56,351 nucleotides of DNA from Anaerolineales bacterium (GCA_016927115.1 JAFGNH010000085.1:1-56351); one strand, 5' to 3'. Counted from the stretch's first letter, positions 8,039-16,931 are shown. Numbers and translations are program-made. Notes: generated from the sequence alone by a model not told the origin.

Positions 8039-8914
8039 CTATTCTGAAGGTCTGATTTCAAGAAATGCGGCGAGAATATTATTGAAAAGCTCCGGGTTCT
8101 CACGCTGCGGCCAGTGCCCGCACTGCGGCATAACCGCCAGCTCTGCATGAGGGATTCGCCCTGCTGCCTCACGCGCCCATTCTAATGGAACCAGAGTGTC
8201 TTTCTCACCATGGATCAGTAAAGTCCGCACATCGATGCCATACAGCTGCTCCTGGTAGCAGGAGCGAAGCCTGTCCGGGAGTACTTCAAAACGCTGAAAG
8301 GCATAAAATGCGCGGGCTGCATTTCTGTTCTGGACAGCCCGGTATACCTCTTCCACAAGCTCCGGGCTTACTGCATCCTTCTGATGGAAGATTCCAGCCA
8401 GTGCCCAGCGTGTTATCCAGCGGCTGCGTCGCATCCACACCCAGGTCCACCGGATCAGGAAGGGGACCCTGACCATCAGCCAGGAAAGCATCTGCAACGG
8501 TACACGTTCCTGCAGGCCGTAGCTGTCGACAAGGACCAGCGAATTGACCCGGTCTGGCCAGCGCAGCGCAAAATTGAGAGCAGCTCCGCCCCCCATGGAA
8601 ACGCCGACCAGCGCCGCCGAAGACAGATCCATTGCATCCAACAGCGCAAGGATCAATTCGCCCATCCGATCCAGGCTGAATACATCCTCCATCAACTCAC
8701 TTTCACCGTAACCCGGCCAGTCCGGCACAATCACCCGATGCGTTTCTGCCAGTGCCGGGATCGTTTCCTTCCAGGATAACAACCCCGAATCTGTGCCTCC
8801 CCCGTGGAGCAGAACTACGGCCTGGCCCTTGTTGCCATACTGATGTACCCGCAGCTGTCTATTCTCTATCTGGATAAAACTCTCCTGGTTGTGCTCCAGC
8901 GCCTTCTCACTCAC
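8039..8914 (-). CDS. Alpha/beta hydrolase
   Basis: The 291-residue protein shows the complete catalytic triad of the fold: nucleophile S106 in GVSMGGG, acid D238 in HGEKDTL, and base H266 in QCGHWPQ. The oxyanion region is LLHGGG (35-40), and the lid between the two halves is rich in Trp and Arg. The layout resembles MhpC/BphD-type hydrolases, but the substrate is not predictable. Translation appears to start at GTG (8914); AAAGGA is rather distant, so the start is uncertain. There is no signal peptide, so it acts in the cytoplasm. Confidence 0.87.
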   Translation of the reverse strand: MSEKALEHNQESFIQIENRQLRVHQYGNKGQAVVLLHGGGTDSGLLSWKETIPALAETHRVIVPDWPGYGESELMEDVFSLDRMGELILALLDAMDLSSAALVGVSMGGGAALNFALRWPDRVNSLVLVDSYGLQERVPLQMLSWLMVRVPFLIRWTWVWMRRSRWITRWALAGIFHQKDAVSPELVEEVYRAVQNRNAARAFYAFQRFEVLPDRLRSCYQEQLYGIDVRTLLIHGEKDTLVPLEWAREAAGRIPHAELAVMPQCGHWPQRENPELFNNILAAFLEIRPSE

Positions 8915-9012
8915 TTGTGTACCATCCTTTATTCTATTCGCCTATTATTTTCTTATTCAGAAGGAATACACGAATTAATCGGGGTTCCTTAAATCCAAGC
9001 ATCTGTCCTTTT

Positions 9013-10131
9013 CTATACCGTCTCCAGCCAGGTTTTTATCCGGGCAGCAATTTTCTTTCCAATACCCGGTATTTTCTCAAGTCCCTCCACATCCTGTTCG
9101 GCGTACAGTTCCGCTATATCCTCTTCGAGTTCATCGACCCTCCAGGCCGCTTTTCGATATGCCCAAATTCGGTGGCTGGAAGCCTGCTGCAGCTCCAGCT
9201 CGTACGTTTCCAGGAACAACTTCTCTGCGATGCGTTTGTTCACGGCAAATGGGCCGGGAGCCACATAGCGCGGCATGCGGTCAATCAGCCCGAAACAGTC
9301 ACACAATTCACGCACCTTGAGTCCCAGCCTTGCGTTATACCGGATCGGTGGACCGAAACCCGGCTTGCCTCCCGGTGCCCAGCGGTACATAACCCGCAGT
9401 TTCTCCTCAAGTGCGGGATCCAGCTGCCGGTATGTTTCCAGGGTTCGTTGTGCCTGTGCCCCGGCCATGGTGAGCCCACCGGCCAGCACACAAACCCCGC
9501 CGGAATCGCTGATAGCATGGATCGTTTCTTTTAGCTGTTCTTCCCGGTCGCCTACAAAGGGCAGGACCGGCATCAGAGCCGCCCCGGTGGTGATCCCTGC
9601 TGAGGCCAGCTGCGCCATCGCCTCCAGCCTGCGTTTTACGCCCGGACTGCGGGGCTCAAATGCCCTTTTCAATGCTGGATCTACACCACTCATGCTGAAC
9701 AGAACCCCCACCCAGCTTCTACGGTTGATTTCCACCAGCAAGTCCAGATCCCGCGTAACCAGGGGGGAACGCTCAATAATGAAGAGCGGGAAAGAATGGT
9801 CCAGTACGACCTCCAGCATTGCCCGGGAAAGCCGGTACTTGCTTTCCGCCGGCTGCTGCCAGTCCCCACAGGCGATAATATCTCTCTCCAGGCGGGGAAG
9901 TTCCCTGGCCAGCAGTTCAGCCGCGTTTACCTTGACACGGATACGGGTGTCGAACTGGTTCGGATCGCGGCGACCCAGATAGACCCCACCGCGCTCATAG
10001 CAGAATTCACAGCCGCTTCGGCAGCCCACATAGGGATGTGCAGTGTAACGTCCCCAAAACCACGGACCGTCAACATGCTTGTGCACATTGACGATCCTCC
10101 TCGGCCGGTATTCCTCATACACAAGTTCCAT
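9013..10131 (-). CDS. SplB-family radical SAM protein with C-terminal polymerase-X-type HhH domain
   Basis: The chosen start (10131) has a GGAG-type site upstream; an ATG at 10176 has none. The 372-residue product opens with an SplB/COG1533-type radical SAM domain whose cluster motif is GCRSGCEFC (C37-x3-C41-x2-C44), followed by RDLDLL and AFEPRSPGVKRRLEAM, typical of this family. Residues about 320-372 switch to a helix-hairpin-helix module with EDIAELYAEQDVEGLEKI then PGIGKKIAARI. This is the 8-kDa-type HhH found at the N-terminus of DNA polymerase X. SplB proteins directly reverse a thymine photoproduct, so a DNA substrate is plausible. The upstream gene, 54 bp away, encodes another HhH protein. 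The function is inferred, not established. Confidence 0.82.
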   Translation of the reverse strand: MELVYEEYRPRRIVNVHKHVDGPWFWGRYTAHPYVGCRSGCEFCYERGGVYLGRRDPNQFDTRIRVKVNAAELLARELPRLERDIIACGDWQQPAESKYRLSRAMLEVVLDHSFPLFIIERSPLVTRDLDLLVEINRRSWVGVLFSMSGVDPALKRAFEPRSPGVKRRLEAMAQLASAGITTGAALMPVLPFVGDREEQLKETIHAISDSGGVCVLAGGLTMAGAQAQRTLETYRQLDPALEEKLRVMYRWAPGGKPGFGPPIRYNARLGLKVRELCDCFGLIDRMPRYVAPGPFAVNKRIAEKLFLETYELELQQASSHRIWAYRKAAWRVDELEEDIAELYAEQDVEGLEKIPGIGKKIAARIKTWLETV

Positions 10132-10185
10132 CTGGAAATCTCTCCAAACTGTTTGTTGCCCGGCATAAAGAAGCATTTCGGGCGT

Positions 10186-10869
10186 TTATAGAAATGAGTC
10201 GATCTCCGGAAGCCGCCGGGCATACCACAGGCAGTATTCCATATCCTCAGCAGAAAGCGGCGGCCTTTTTTCCCCCCGCACTTTTGCTTCCTTCTCGAGA
10301 GCCTGAATCAGTTCCTCCGGCTCAAGTGCCAGGAATTGTCTGACGCTTCCAATCCCGGTTTCCGCCAGCATCCGTAAAAACGCCGGGCCGATCCCATTCA
10401 CACGACTCAGATCCGCCAAACCAAGCAGCTTGCGCAGCGTGGATGGATCCACACCAGTTCCTTGGGCCAGATTTTCAAGGCTTCCCGCCTCCTGCAGGTG
10501 TTCGAAAAGATCCTTCGTGTTCTTGATGGCCTGTACTTCCAATGCAGCTGCCGGTCCCTTTTCCAGATCCGGCAGCGAATTTAACGGAATCGGTTTGGGC
10601 AGCCAGCTGAGCGCCTCACGCCGGAGCAATATAAGAAGCTCCCGATCCAATCCCGTCAGTGCCGCCAAAGACTCCACGCGTTTTTGGGTCTTCAATTTAT
10701 CATAAAGATCAGCCATCGTGCGCAGCCCTTCCCGGTTCAGAATCAAAAACAGTTGACCGGCATTTTCCTGCAGCGCAATCCTGCCGGGAAGCATCGTTTT
10801 CTGCTTCATTGATTCGAAAAATTCGTCCAGCGAAATCAAAGAAAGGTCCGGTGAAAAAAGCTCTGTCAT
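10186..10869 (-). CDS. DUF4332-like helix-hairpin-helix protein
   Basis: The start at 10869 is set by GGGAGGAATT directly before the ATG. The open frame runs further upstream without a better site. The 227-residue protein ends in a DUF4332-like region: LADLSRVNGIGPAFLRMLAE, then a GIGSVRQFLALEPEEL helix pair, matching the LxxIxGIGxxxAxxLxxAGI pattern of helix-hairpin-helix DNA or protein binders. A similar weaker repeat occurs earlier (TKDLFEHLQEAGSLENLA). No catalytic motif is present. It leads a minus-strand run with the radical SAM/HhH gene directly downstream, which suggests the two proteins act on the same nucleic acid. Confidence 0.72.
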   Translation of the reverse strand: MTELFSPDLSLISLDEFFESMKQKTMLPGRIALQENAGQLFLILNREGLRTMADLYDKLKTQKRVESLAALTGLDRELLILLRREALSWLPKPIPLNSLPDLEKGPAAALEVQAIKNTKDLFEHLQEAGSLENLAQGTGVDPSTLRKLLGLADLSRVNGIGPAFLRMLAETGIGSVRQFLALEPEELIQALEKEAKVRGEKRPPLSAEDMEYCLWYARRLPEIDSFL

Positions 10870-11176
10870 AATTCCTCCCTGGGCTGACTGTATCACGGTT
10901 TCATATTCTCTAACAATCGTATACTGCCGTATTCCCATCGTTTTTTCCCGACAGGAACATGGGAAGATATCGATGGTAAAGTCCATACTCGCGCACACCG
11001 CCGTATTAAGACAAGTCTGCTCCCATGATTCTGTCCTGAAGTCTGCCTGAAAGAGCAAGCAGGATTAAAGTCAGCCGGAAATCTGCAGCTGCCTGTGTCG
11101 AGTACCGCAGGTTAGATCAGGTGGGCAGAATCAACCGGCGTTACAATCCGTAGAAATCATCTCAAGGAGAACGGTT
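10870..11176. other. Divergent intergenic region
   Basis: These 307 bases separate the minus-strand HhH gene from trmO. They hold the Shine-Dalgarno sites of both genes (GGAGG at 10878-10874; AAGGAG just before 11177) and must hold both promoters. A TACAAT at 11142-11147 could be the trmO -10 box, but no matching -35 is seen. Nothing else stands out. Confidence 0.4.
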
Positions 11177-11656
11177 ATGAGCGAAAAAAGTTCAAATGCT
11201 TCTACCTATATACTGAACCCTATCGGAACGGTTCAACGCACGGAAAACGGTGTGAATTTACTGTTGGAACCTGCCTGCCGGCCCGGGCTTGCATCACTGG
11301 GTGAGTTCAGCCATGTGATCGTGCTCTGGTGGGTGCACGGTTTTGATAACGAGGAGTTCCGAAACAAGCTGCAATGCAAACCGCCCTATGCAGGAGACCA
11401 TCTGACCGGAGTGTTCGCCTGCAGGGCTGAGTACCGGCCCAACCCGATCGCACTTACGCCCTGCAAAATACTCTCTGTTGATGAGGAAAAAGGGATCGTT
11501 CGTGTTGTCAATATCGATGCCGTAGATGGTTCCCCCCTGCTGGATCTGAAAGCATACTTCCCGGTTCTCGATCGGATAAGGGAAGCCCATATTCCAGCCT
11601 GGCTTTCAGGATGGCCTGAATGGCAGCCTGAAGAAGGTATCGGACTGGAGCCATAA
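11177..11656 (+). CDS. trmO: tRNA (adenine(37)-N6)-methyltransferase TrmO
   Basis: This 159-residue protein is a compact TrmO/YaeB-type SAM-dependent methyltransferase with the single beta-barrel fold of the family. Diagnostic motifs are PIGTVQR near the start, the HLTGVFACRAEYRPNPIAL core where SAM binds, and DAVDGSPLLDLKAYFP near the C-terminus. TrmO methylates the N6 of the threonylcarbamoyl group at A37 of certain tRNAs. The family's usual length is about 160-240 residues. It lacks the longer C-terminal domain of the E. coli enzyme. Some TrmO-like proteins modify other substrates, so the exact tRNA target is inferred. A good AAGGAG site precedes the ATG. Confidence 0.85.
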   Translation: MSEKSSNASTYILNPIGTVQRTENGVNLLLEPACRPGLASLGEFSHVIVLWWVHGFDNEEFRNKLQCKPPYAGDHLTGVFACRAEYRPNPIALTPCKILSVDEEKGIVRVVNIDAVDGSPLLDLKAYFPVLDRIREAHIPAWLSGWPEWQPEEGIGLEP

Positions 11657-11663
11657 CCACCAG

Positions 11664-11700
11664 AATGCTCCCTTGCGGATATCAAATCGGAGGGAGCATT
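11664..11700. terminator. 10-bp hairpin after trmO
   Basis: AATGCTCCCT (11664-11673) pairs perfectly with AGGGAGCATT (11691-11700) around a 17-base loop, eight bases after the trmO stop. The sequence after it is not U-rich, so it may be a weak terminator or an mRNA-end stabiliser. Confidence 0.4.
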
Positions 11701-11765
11701 CCCGCAGTTGCCTTTCTCCACCTTTTCACCTAGATTCGAAACAGATCAGATCCCGGGAGCGCTTG

Positions 11766-12302
11766 ATGAATGACCCATCCATTCTCAAACTGGACCACCT
11801 CGTATTGGCAGGTTTTAACTTTTATGGAGACCCATTCCGCAGCAGTGCCGGTTGGTCCGAAGAAAATGAGATCGGCCGCACCTGGTCGCGCCTTATGTCT
11901 TTTTTGCAGGCCAACGAGAGCTTAGTATCATCGCTCAAGATGGACTGTTCTTATGAGGTACATCTCCTCCATCCGGAAAGCCAGCAAACCGGCGAATTTG
12001 AGATTTTTGTCGGCTTAGAACTTCCAGGAGAGATACAGGAAGGGGGTGGAGAATTGTTGGGGTTACCATTTGAAATATGCATCAAAATCCTTCCTGCTTC
12101 CACTTATGCAGTTTTCCACCTCAAAGGAGCTGAGATTACCAGTGACTGGAGCCAGCTTATTCTCAGGGATTGGATGCCTGCATCAGGATACGTCGAAGCC
12201 TACCCATACACATTTCAACGTTATGACGAACGTTTCAAAGGCCTCGACCAGATCGAGAGTTCGGTTCTTGACGTATACATTCCGGTCAAAACGCTTCAAT
12301 GA
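11766..12302 (+). CDS. GyrI-like / AraC effector-binding domain protein
   Basis: The 178-residue protein is a stand-alone effector-binding domain of the GyrI/AraC type (SOUL-like fold). It shows FEIFVGLELPGEI, then PASTYAVFHLKG and the C-terminal YIPVKTL ending typical of the fold. Such domains bind small hydrophobic ligands or act as inhibitors of other proteins. It has no DNA-binding part. Its stop overlaps the start of the downstream AraC gene by four bases (ATGA), so the two are translated together. I infer that it modulates or parallels that regulator. The start at 11766 follows a GGGAG-type site. Confidence 0.75.
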   Translation: MNDPSILKLDHLVLAGFNFYGDPFRSSAGWSEENEIGRTWSRLMSFLQANESLVSSLKMDCSYEVHLLHPESQQTGEFEIFVGLELPGEIQEGGGELLGLPFEICIKILPASTYAVFHLKGAEITSDWSQLILRDWMPASGYVEAYPYTFQRYDERFKGLDQIESSVLDVYIPVKTLQ

Positions 12303-13237
12303 CAGAAAAACCGCCTCCGGCAGTCCCCGGGCTCACGGGGTCTGATGCGGCTCAAAAGCCTGTCAATCCCCCCTCACAGGGCACGATAGATGCCATCCTG
12401 CTCTCTCTGAAAGCTGTCGAACAAGGACTCCATAAGCCGATCCGGGTTGCCGACCTTGCTGATGCAGCTGGTTATTCACTGTTCCATTTCACCAGGCTCT
12501 TCAATCGCACATTACACTTCAGCCCCTATGATTATCTTATCCGGCGGCGCTTGAGTGAAGCCGCCCGTGATCTCCAGAATCCGAACGTTAGAATTCTGGA
12601 TATCGCCCTCAAATACCAGTTCGGCAGTCATGAAAGTTTCAGCCGGGCCTTTAAGCGGATGTTCGGCATGCCCCCCAGCGGGTGCCGGGAATGTGGTCCG
12701 GATCCACATCTGGTTCTCGACCCTGTGGGGGGAGAGATGCTTCACTTCATGCACTCGGGTCCACTGGTTATTGAATCCCGTACGCTTCCTCAACTCCGGC
12801 TGACGGGGTTAATGACACACACCGGAGAACCCGGCGATCAACCCGGTGCACTTTGGGAACATCTTGCCTGCCTGCTGGATTCTGCAGGAAGCGAGCCTGC
12901 GCCAGTACAGTGCTGCACCCTCCGCCTTTATCCCCCGGGCTGGAAAATTCATGGCCTCCAGATCATGGCTGCTGTGTTACTCAACGAAACCCCCGCCCTT
13001 CACCCATCGCTGGTGGAAAAAACTCTGCCGTCCGGTACATGGGTTTCGATTCAACCTCCTGCCAGCACAACCTCAGCAAAATTACTAAGGTCTTACCTGT
13101 ATCAGATCTGGCTTCCTGGTATGCGCTTTCAACTTCGTCTGCCACTTGAACTGGAAATGCACTCAGGGATTCCCATCCGGTTGAGTCCACCAGCAGAGCG
13201 TTCCCAGGAGCTGCTTGTACCGATTACAGCAACGTAG
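12299..13237 (+). CDS. AraC family regulator with C-terminal GyrI-like domain
   Basis: The 312-residue protein has an N-terminal pair of helix-turn-helix motifs (about residues 30-125). They include LADAAGYSLFHFTRLFN and IALKYQFGSHESFSRAFKR, the hallmark of AraC/XylS proteins, with PPSG closing the domain. Residues about 155-312 form a GyrI-like effector-binding domain, as in Rob, SoxS-like and BmrR-type regulators of drug or stress response. It is translationally coupled to a second effector-binding protein upstream. Its target genes are unknown; nearby minus-strand genes such as the DinB-like one could be controlled. The end is convergent with that gene, 33 bp away. Confidence 0.85.
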   Translation: MTEKPPPAVPGLTGSDAAQKPVNPPSQGTIDAILLSLKAVEQGLHKPIRVADLADAAGYSLFHFTRLFNRTLHFSPYDYLIRRRLSEAARDLQNPNVRILDIALKYQFGSHESFSRAFKRMFGMPPSGCRECGPDPHLVLDPVGGEMLHFMHSGPLVIESRTLPQLRLTGLMTHTGEPGDQPGALWEHLACLLDSAGSEPAPVQCCTLRLYPPGWKIHGLQIMAAVLLNETPALHPSLVEKTLPSGTWVSIQPPASTTSAKLLRSYLYQIWLPGMRFQLRLPLELEMHSGIPIRLSPPAERSQELLVPITAT

Positions 13238-13270
13238 AATTTATCACGGACGAAAGACCATCGTTGCCTT

Positions 13271-13987
13271 TCATTCAACCAGTTTTTTAAAAACCGGCAG
13301 ATCATGCAGGCTCACCATGTCAGTATCCTGCTGTGACCATTCTTTCAAACCAGGATGGAGTGAAAACGCGTGGGTAAGCAGTTCAAGCGCATCCTGCTCC
13401 TGACCGGTAAGCGCTTCTATGCAGGCTTGATTGTACAGGACCGTGCCCTGCCATACCGGATTCTCATCCAGGGGAGCAATCGCCTCGCTCATTTCGCGAT
13501 ACACCTCTCTTGCCAGTTCCTCGCGCCCATGCTTGATCCAGTAATCTGCCAGATGCATCACCACATGAAGATAACCCGATCCGAGGATATGCTGCCACGC
13601 CGGCCGTTCGTGCTCCTGCTGCAGGTATTGCGGATTTAGCAGTTGTTCTTCAGACAATTTCCCCGTCTCTTCAAGCAGCCGGTCAGAGGCTGTCGATACA
13701 TGACTGAGCACCGTTTCCCAGTCATCCTGATTATGCTGCTGGTAAACCAGTTCATTCTGGTGATTGTAATCTTCGATCCATTCGGCTTTCTGCCCCGAAA
13801 GGATCCTCTCCAGATTGTTGGCGGTATGCAATATCCAGAACGCGCTGTGGTTGAGAACATCCCTGCCGGACCAGGCGGAAAAACTTCCCGGATTTTCCCG
13901 CTCACCCTCCGGTAATTCCCTCGCAAACGCATTCTCCAACTCATAACCTCGATCAAGCAGTCTGATCACTTCTGATTTCAGTTTCAT
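13271..13987 (-). CDS. DinB-like four-helix protein with TPR-like tail
   Basis: Starting at ATG 13987, which follows GGAGGAGG, the protein is 238 residues. The first part (about 1-150) resembles the DinB/DfsB/ClbS metal-binding four-helix bundle: LLDRGYELENAF, SGRDVLNHSAFWIL with a His, and HVVMHLADYWIKHGR with two His that could hold a metal. The last 80 residues look like tetratricopeptide helices (LYNQACIEALTGQEQDALEL). DinB-fold proteins include thiol-dependent transferases and damage-inducible proteins. No specific reaction can be assigned. The fusion with a TPR tail suggests protein binding. Confidence 0.7.
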   Translation of the reverse strand: MKLKSEVIRLLDRGYELENAFARELPEGERENPGSFSAWSGRDVLNHSAFWILHTANNLERILSGQKAEWIEDYNHQNELVYQQHNQDDWETVLSHVSTASDRLLEETGKLSEEQLLNPQYLQQEHERPAWQHILGSGYLHVVMHLADYWIKHGREELAREVYREMSEAIAPLDENPVWQGTVLYNQACIEALTGQEQDALELLTHAFSLHPGLKEWSQQDTDMVSLHDLPVFKKLVE

Positions 13988-14148
13988 TGAGCCTCCTCCA
14001 GCATAATAATCCCGGGACATTCATCCCGGGGATACCTTCCCGAGGTTTGTACGGACGGGTTCCAGTGTCCCGTTTACTGCACGATTCGTTTATTTTTATA
14101 ACGCCCAGTTTTTGGGAGATCCTTTGGAACCTGCTTTCGAATTTTGAA

Positions 14149-14847
14149 TTAATCGTTCAACGCCTGCAGGGCCTGCGGGAGTAAGCCCAGATGGTCAATC
14201 GTTTGATACGCCGAGTCGTCGATATCCTCTTCCGATACATACTCATAAACCCAGGTGTTCTCATACGGCACATATACAGCATGTCCACCGAGCGACACAA
14301 CAGGCAGAATATCGGACCGCAGGGAGTTCCCCACCATTAAAAAGGTTTCCGGGCTGATGCGGTGCTTTTGCAGCACTGCCTGATATGCTCCCACATGTTT
14401 GCTGCCCAGTATTTCAATATTATCAAAAAAGTCCGCTACCCCTGTCCTCTGGATCTTTCGCTCCTGCTCTGACAGCTCCCCCTTGGTAATAAGCATGAGG
14501 TCAAATTTCTTCGAAAGCGTCTCCAGTGTGGCAAGCGTATGGGGGAACAACTCTACATCCGAATCGAGTATCTCCTTTGAGAACGTCAGGATCGATCGGA
14601 TCCATTCGGATTTACAAAAACCGTCTCCGATATCTACTGCTGCTTCGATCATCGACAGTGTAAAACTCTTGATCCCGTAGCCGTACAGCGGCACATTGCG
14701 ACTCTCAACGGCATTCAGCACCTCTATGGCTGAACCCGTAAATCCTGCGTCGTGCATCAGGTCGTCAAAACGCTTCTCCGCTCGCTTGTACAGCACTTCA
14801 TTATTCCACAACGTGTCATCTGCATCGAAAGCAACTACCCTGATCAT
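14149..14847 (-). CDS. HAD superfamily hydrolase
   Basis: The 232-residue protein has HAD motif I DADDTLW (nucleophile D8, acid/base D10), motif II around LMLITKG, and motif IV GNSLRSDI. A four-helix cap is inserted between motifs I and II, as in subfamily IA phosphatases. The enzyme should hydrolyse a small phosphomonoester in the cytoplasm using Mg2+; the substrate cannot be predicted. A GAAGATC-type site precedes the ATG. It stands alone, with long untranslated flanks on both sides. Confidence 0.85.
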   Translation of the reverse strand: MIRVVAFDADDTLWNNEVLYKRAEKRFDDLMHDAGFTGSAIEVLNAVESRNVPLYGYGIKSFTLSMIEAAVDIGDGFCKSEWIRSILTFSKEILDSDVELFPHTLATLETLSKKFDLMLITKGELSEQERKIQRTGVADFFDNIEILGSKHVGAYQAVLQKHRISPETFLMVGNSLRSDILPVVSLGGHAVYVPYENTWVYEYVSEEDIDDSAYQTIDHLGLLPQALQALND

Positions 14848-15212
14848 AGCGATCTTCCTGTATTCCGGGATAAAACTGAATGATTCAACTGTACCACAGC
14901 CGTTCCTTCAATTATATCTATTCCAGCCCGGCATCCCCCGGCATGGCCGGGGCAAAAGGGATTGCACTGAAACAAACCGGGGCAATCCGGAATGTGGCGG
15001 TTTTATTTGTCTGTGCTCCCATTCCAGCGCCCGAAGTGTTCCACGACTCTGTTGTTTTTATCCTTTATAGGTGATCCCACATATTGAAACAGGGCTGCTT
15101 CTCGATTGATGAAACAGCTCCCTTTTTCTCCATATGCTTGATTCCGGCCGCTTTTACACAGACGTTGAGAAAAAGCATTTGAAAAGATTCGACCAAAACC
15201 CCGCGTGAGCTA
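14848..15212. other. Intergenic region with GC-rich hairpin
   Basis: No gene is supported in these 365 bases. A perfect 7-bp hairpin, CCCCGGC / GCCGGGG with a three-base loop, lies at 14936-14952. It has no U-run on either side, so it is not a standard terminator. The stretch presumably holds the promoter of the HAD gene and the 3' end of the DUF3592 transcript. Confidence 0.4.
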
Positions 15213-15653
15213 TTACAGCTCGAGCCGCGATTTTTCCGGATCCCTGCCGAGATAACGAACCTGAACCGCAGCCCCGGGACCAAGCGATCTGTATTGGCTC
15301 GTGGTCACTCGCTGCTGCACCTCTATCCCATCCAGGTATTTGTAAACTACAACATGGGTCCGGTCACCATCCGAGTCATCATAGGAACGCATGCCGACAA
15401 TCATTCCTTCTACAAGTTTGCCCTCTCGGTTCAGCTCCATGGCCAGCGGCAGCCTCGCCAGGCCAACCCCCGCCAGCACGAGCATCAATACACCCACAGC
15501 GGGGAATACCAGGGCCGACCATACAATCCCGCCTGAAAAATCAAGGGTCGGAATCGACCGATACAGAATCCATCCTGCGACGCCGAGTCCCGCCAATATC
15601 TGCACAACCAGTGCACCGGGTTTCGCTACTGATTTTGTTATGGAACGATTCAT
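15213..15653 (-). CDS. DUF3592-like membrane protein
   Basis: I take the start at ATG 15653, which is preceded by AGGGAAG, giving 146 residues; an in-frame ATG at 15761 has no ribosome site. Two transmembrane segments (about residues 14-32 and 42-65) precede a soluble beta-rich region beginning EGKLVEGMIVGMRSY and ending VRYLGRDPEKSRLEL. That pattern of a GxVxG start and a VxYxPxxPxxxRL end matches DUF3592. The family has no established function. The soluble part probably faces the outside. Confidence 0.6.
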   Translation of the reverse strand: MNRSITKSVAKPGALVVQILAGLGVAGWILYRSIPTLDFSGGIVWSALVFPAVGVLMLVLAGVGLARLPLAMELNREGKLVEGMIVGMRSYDDSDGDRTHVVVYKYLDGIEVQQRVTTSQYRSLGPGAAVQVRYLGRDPEKSRLEL

Positions 15654-15866
15654 CAGCTTCCCTTTCTGCGCACTGGTCAGCAATGCCGGATCCTGCCGAT
15701 CCTTTTTCCATATTGACTGCGCAATCCCGAACTCATCCCTGCCTGTCCATGCAACCATCATACACTATGTTCCAGCTCTTCTGTGCGATCAGGGTATCAG
15801 TGGGGTGATTAAGTAACGCGCCGTGAAACTGTAAATACAGCTCAACTGCTTATCCTCCCCTCTTCC

Positions 15867-16907
15867 TCAGAGAGGGAGAAGTTCTTTCAGGCGCTTCACC
15901 GATCGTTTCACATAATCCGGCGCTATCTGCTGGTCTTCGGGGACCGGTGAATTGAGAATATAGTTCACAAGATTGAACACACGGGCGGCTACCATGATCT
16001 CCAGCTGACCCTGATAACGTTCCGGCCAGGGAAGAATGCGCTCGTAACCCTCCCGGTATGCCCGCCGTAATTCCTGTGCACCTGGCTCCTCAAAAAAATA
16101 CATCCAGGTGGTACCGATATCTTGAATCGGGTATCCCCACATCAAATCCTCAAAATCAAGCACCGCGAGCTGACCGCGATAGATTTTAACATTCCACTGA
16201 TGCAGATCCCCATGGAGCACACTCAGGGGCTCAGCGCTGTTGTATAGCCGGTCGATTTCCTGCTGAACCAGTTCGGCTCCCCGTTGAAAGATCCGCCTCT
16301 GCTCCGGCGATACTACCGGTTGCAGATCTTTTTCAAACAGAATGACCGGCTCTACCTCTTCAAAGGAAGGATCGGCATAGGGAAAAACCGAGTCCATTGT
16401 ACGCACACGGAAATCCGGGGGCGGCTGGAACTGCCGGGCGTGTTCGTGCAGCCGGGCTGTAACTTCGCCCAGCAATGAAAGGTTTTGAGGAGTGATCTGC
16501 TGCGCCAGGTCTTTGCCCTGGATCCAGCTGAACAGCACACAGAACCGTTTTTTCGGAATGCCTTCCATCTGTACCGCATTTACAAACTCCCCCATGGTAT
16601 TCAGGACCGGCGCCGGGATACGCAGATCAGTCTCCCGGATGAGTGCATTTAGCCAGGCAATCTCCGAACGAATTTCTGCTTCCTCATGAGTGTTTTTCGG
16701 ATCGCTGATGCGCAGCATATACCTGGTACCATCCTCAGTATCCACCCGAAAGATACCATTGGTCTCAATTGTCAGCAGCCGGATCTGTTTCACGCGAACA
16801 GGGTAACGTTCAAGCACGAGTTTCCCCATCTCCCGGAGCCTGCGGGCACGTCCATAATACGTCAGATCATAAAACTCCCTCTGCTGCCGGTTCCCTGTAT
16901 TTGCCAT
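15867..16907 (-). CDS. Aminoglycoside phosphotransferase-fold kinase
   Basis: The 346-residue protein has the APH/homoserine kinase II/SrkA fold. The catalytic loop is HGDLHQWN (H232, D234, N239), and the metal-binding motif is LDFEDLMWG (D251). An N-terminal lobe has a Lys/Arg-rich beta sheet for ATP. Members phosphorylate small hydroxyl compounds or protein serines. The length and the YPIQDIGTTW segment fit the SrkA/YihE-like branch best, but the substrate is not certain. A GGAGAAGGATC site precedes the ATG. The leader contains a strong hairpin at 16932-16958. Confidence 0.83.
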   Translation of the reverse strand: MANTGNRQQREFYDLTYYGRARRLREMGKLVLERYPVRVKQIRLLTIETNGIFRVDTEDGTRYMLRISDPKNTHEEAEIRSEIAWLNALIRETDLRIPAPVLNTMGEFVNAVQMEGIPKKRFCVLFSWIQGKDLAQQITPQNLSLLGEVTARLHEHARQFQPPPDFRVRTMDSVFPYADPSFEEVEPVILFEKDLQPVVSPEQRRIFQRGAELVQQEIDRLYNSAEPLSVLHGDLHQWNVKIYRGQLAVLDFEDLMWGYPIQDIGTTWMYFFEEPGAQELRRAYREGYERILPWPERYQGQLEIMVAARVFNLVNYILNSPVPEDQQIAPDYVKRSVKRLKELLPL

Positions 16908-16931
16908 GATCCTTCTCCTCTGTCGTGATAC

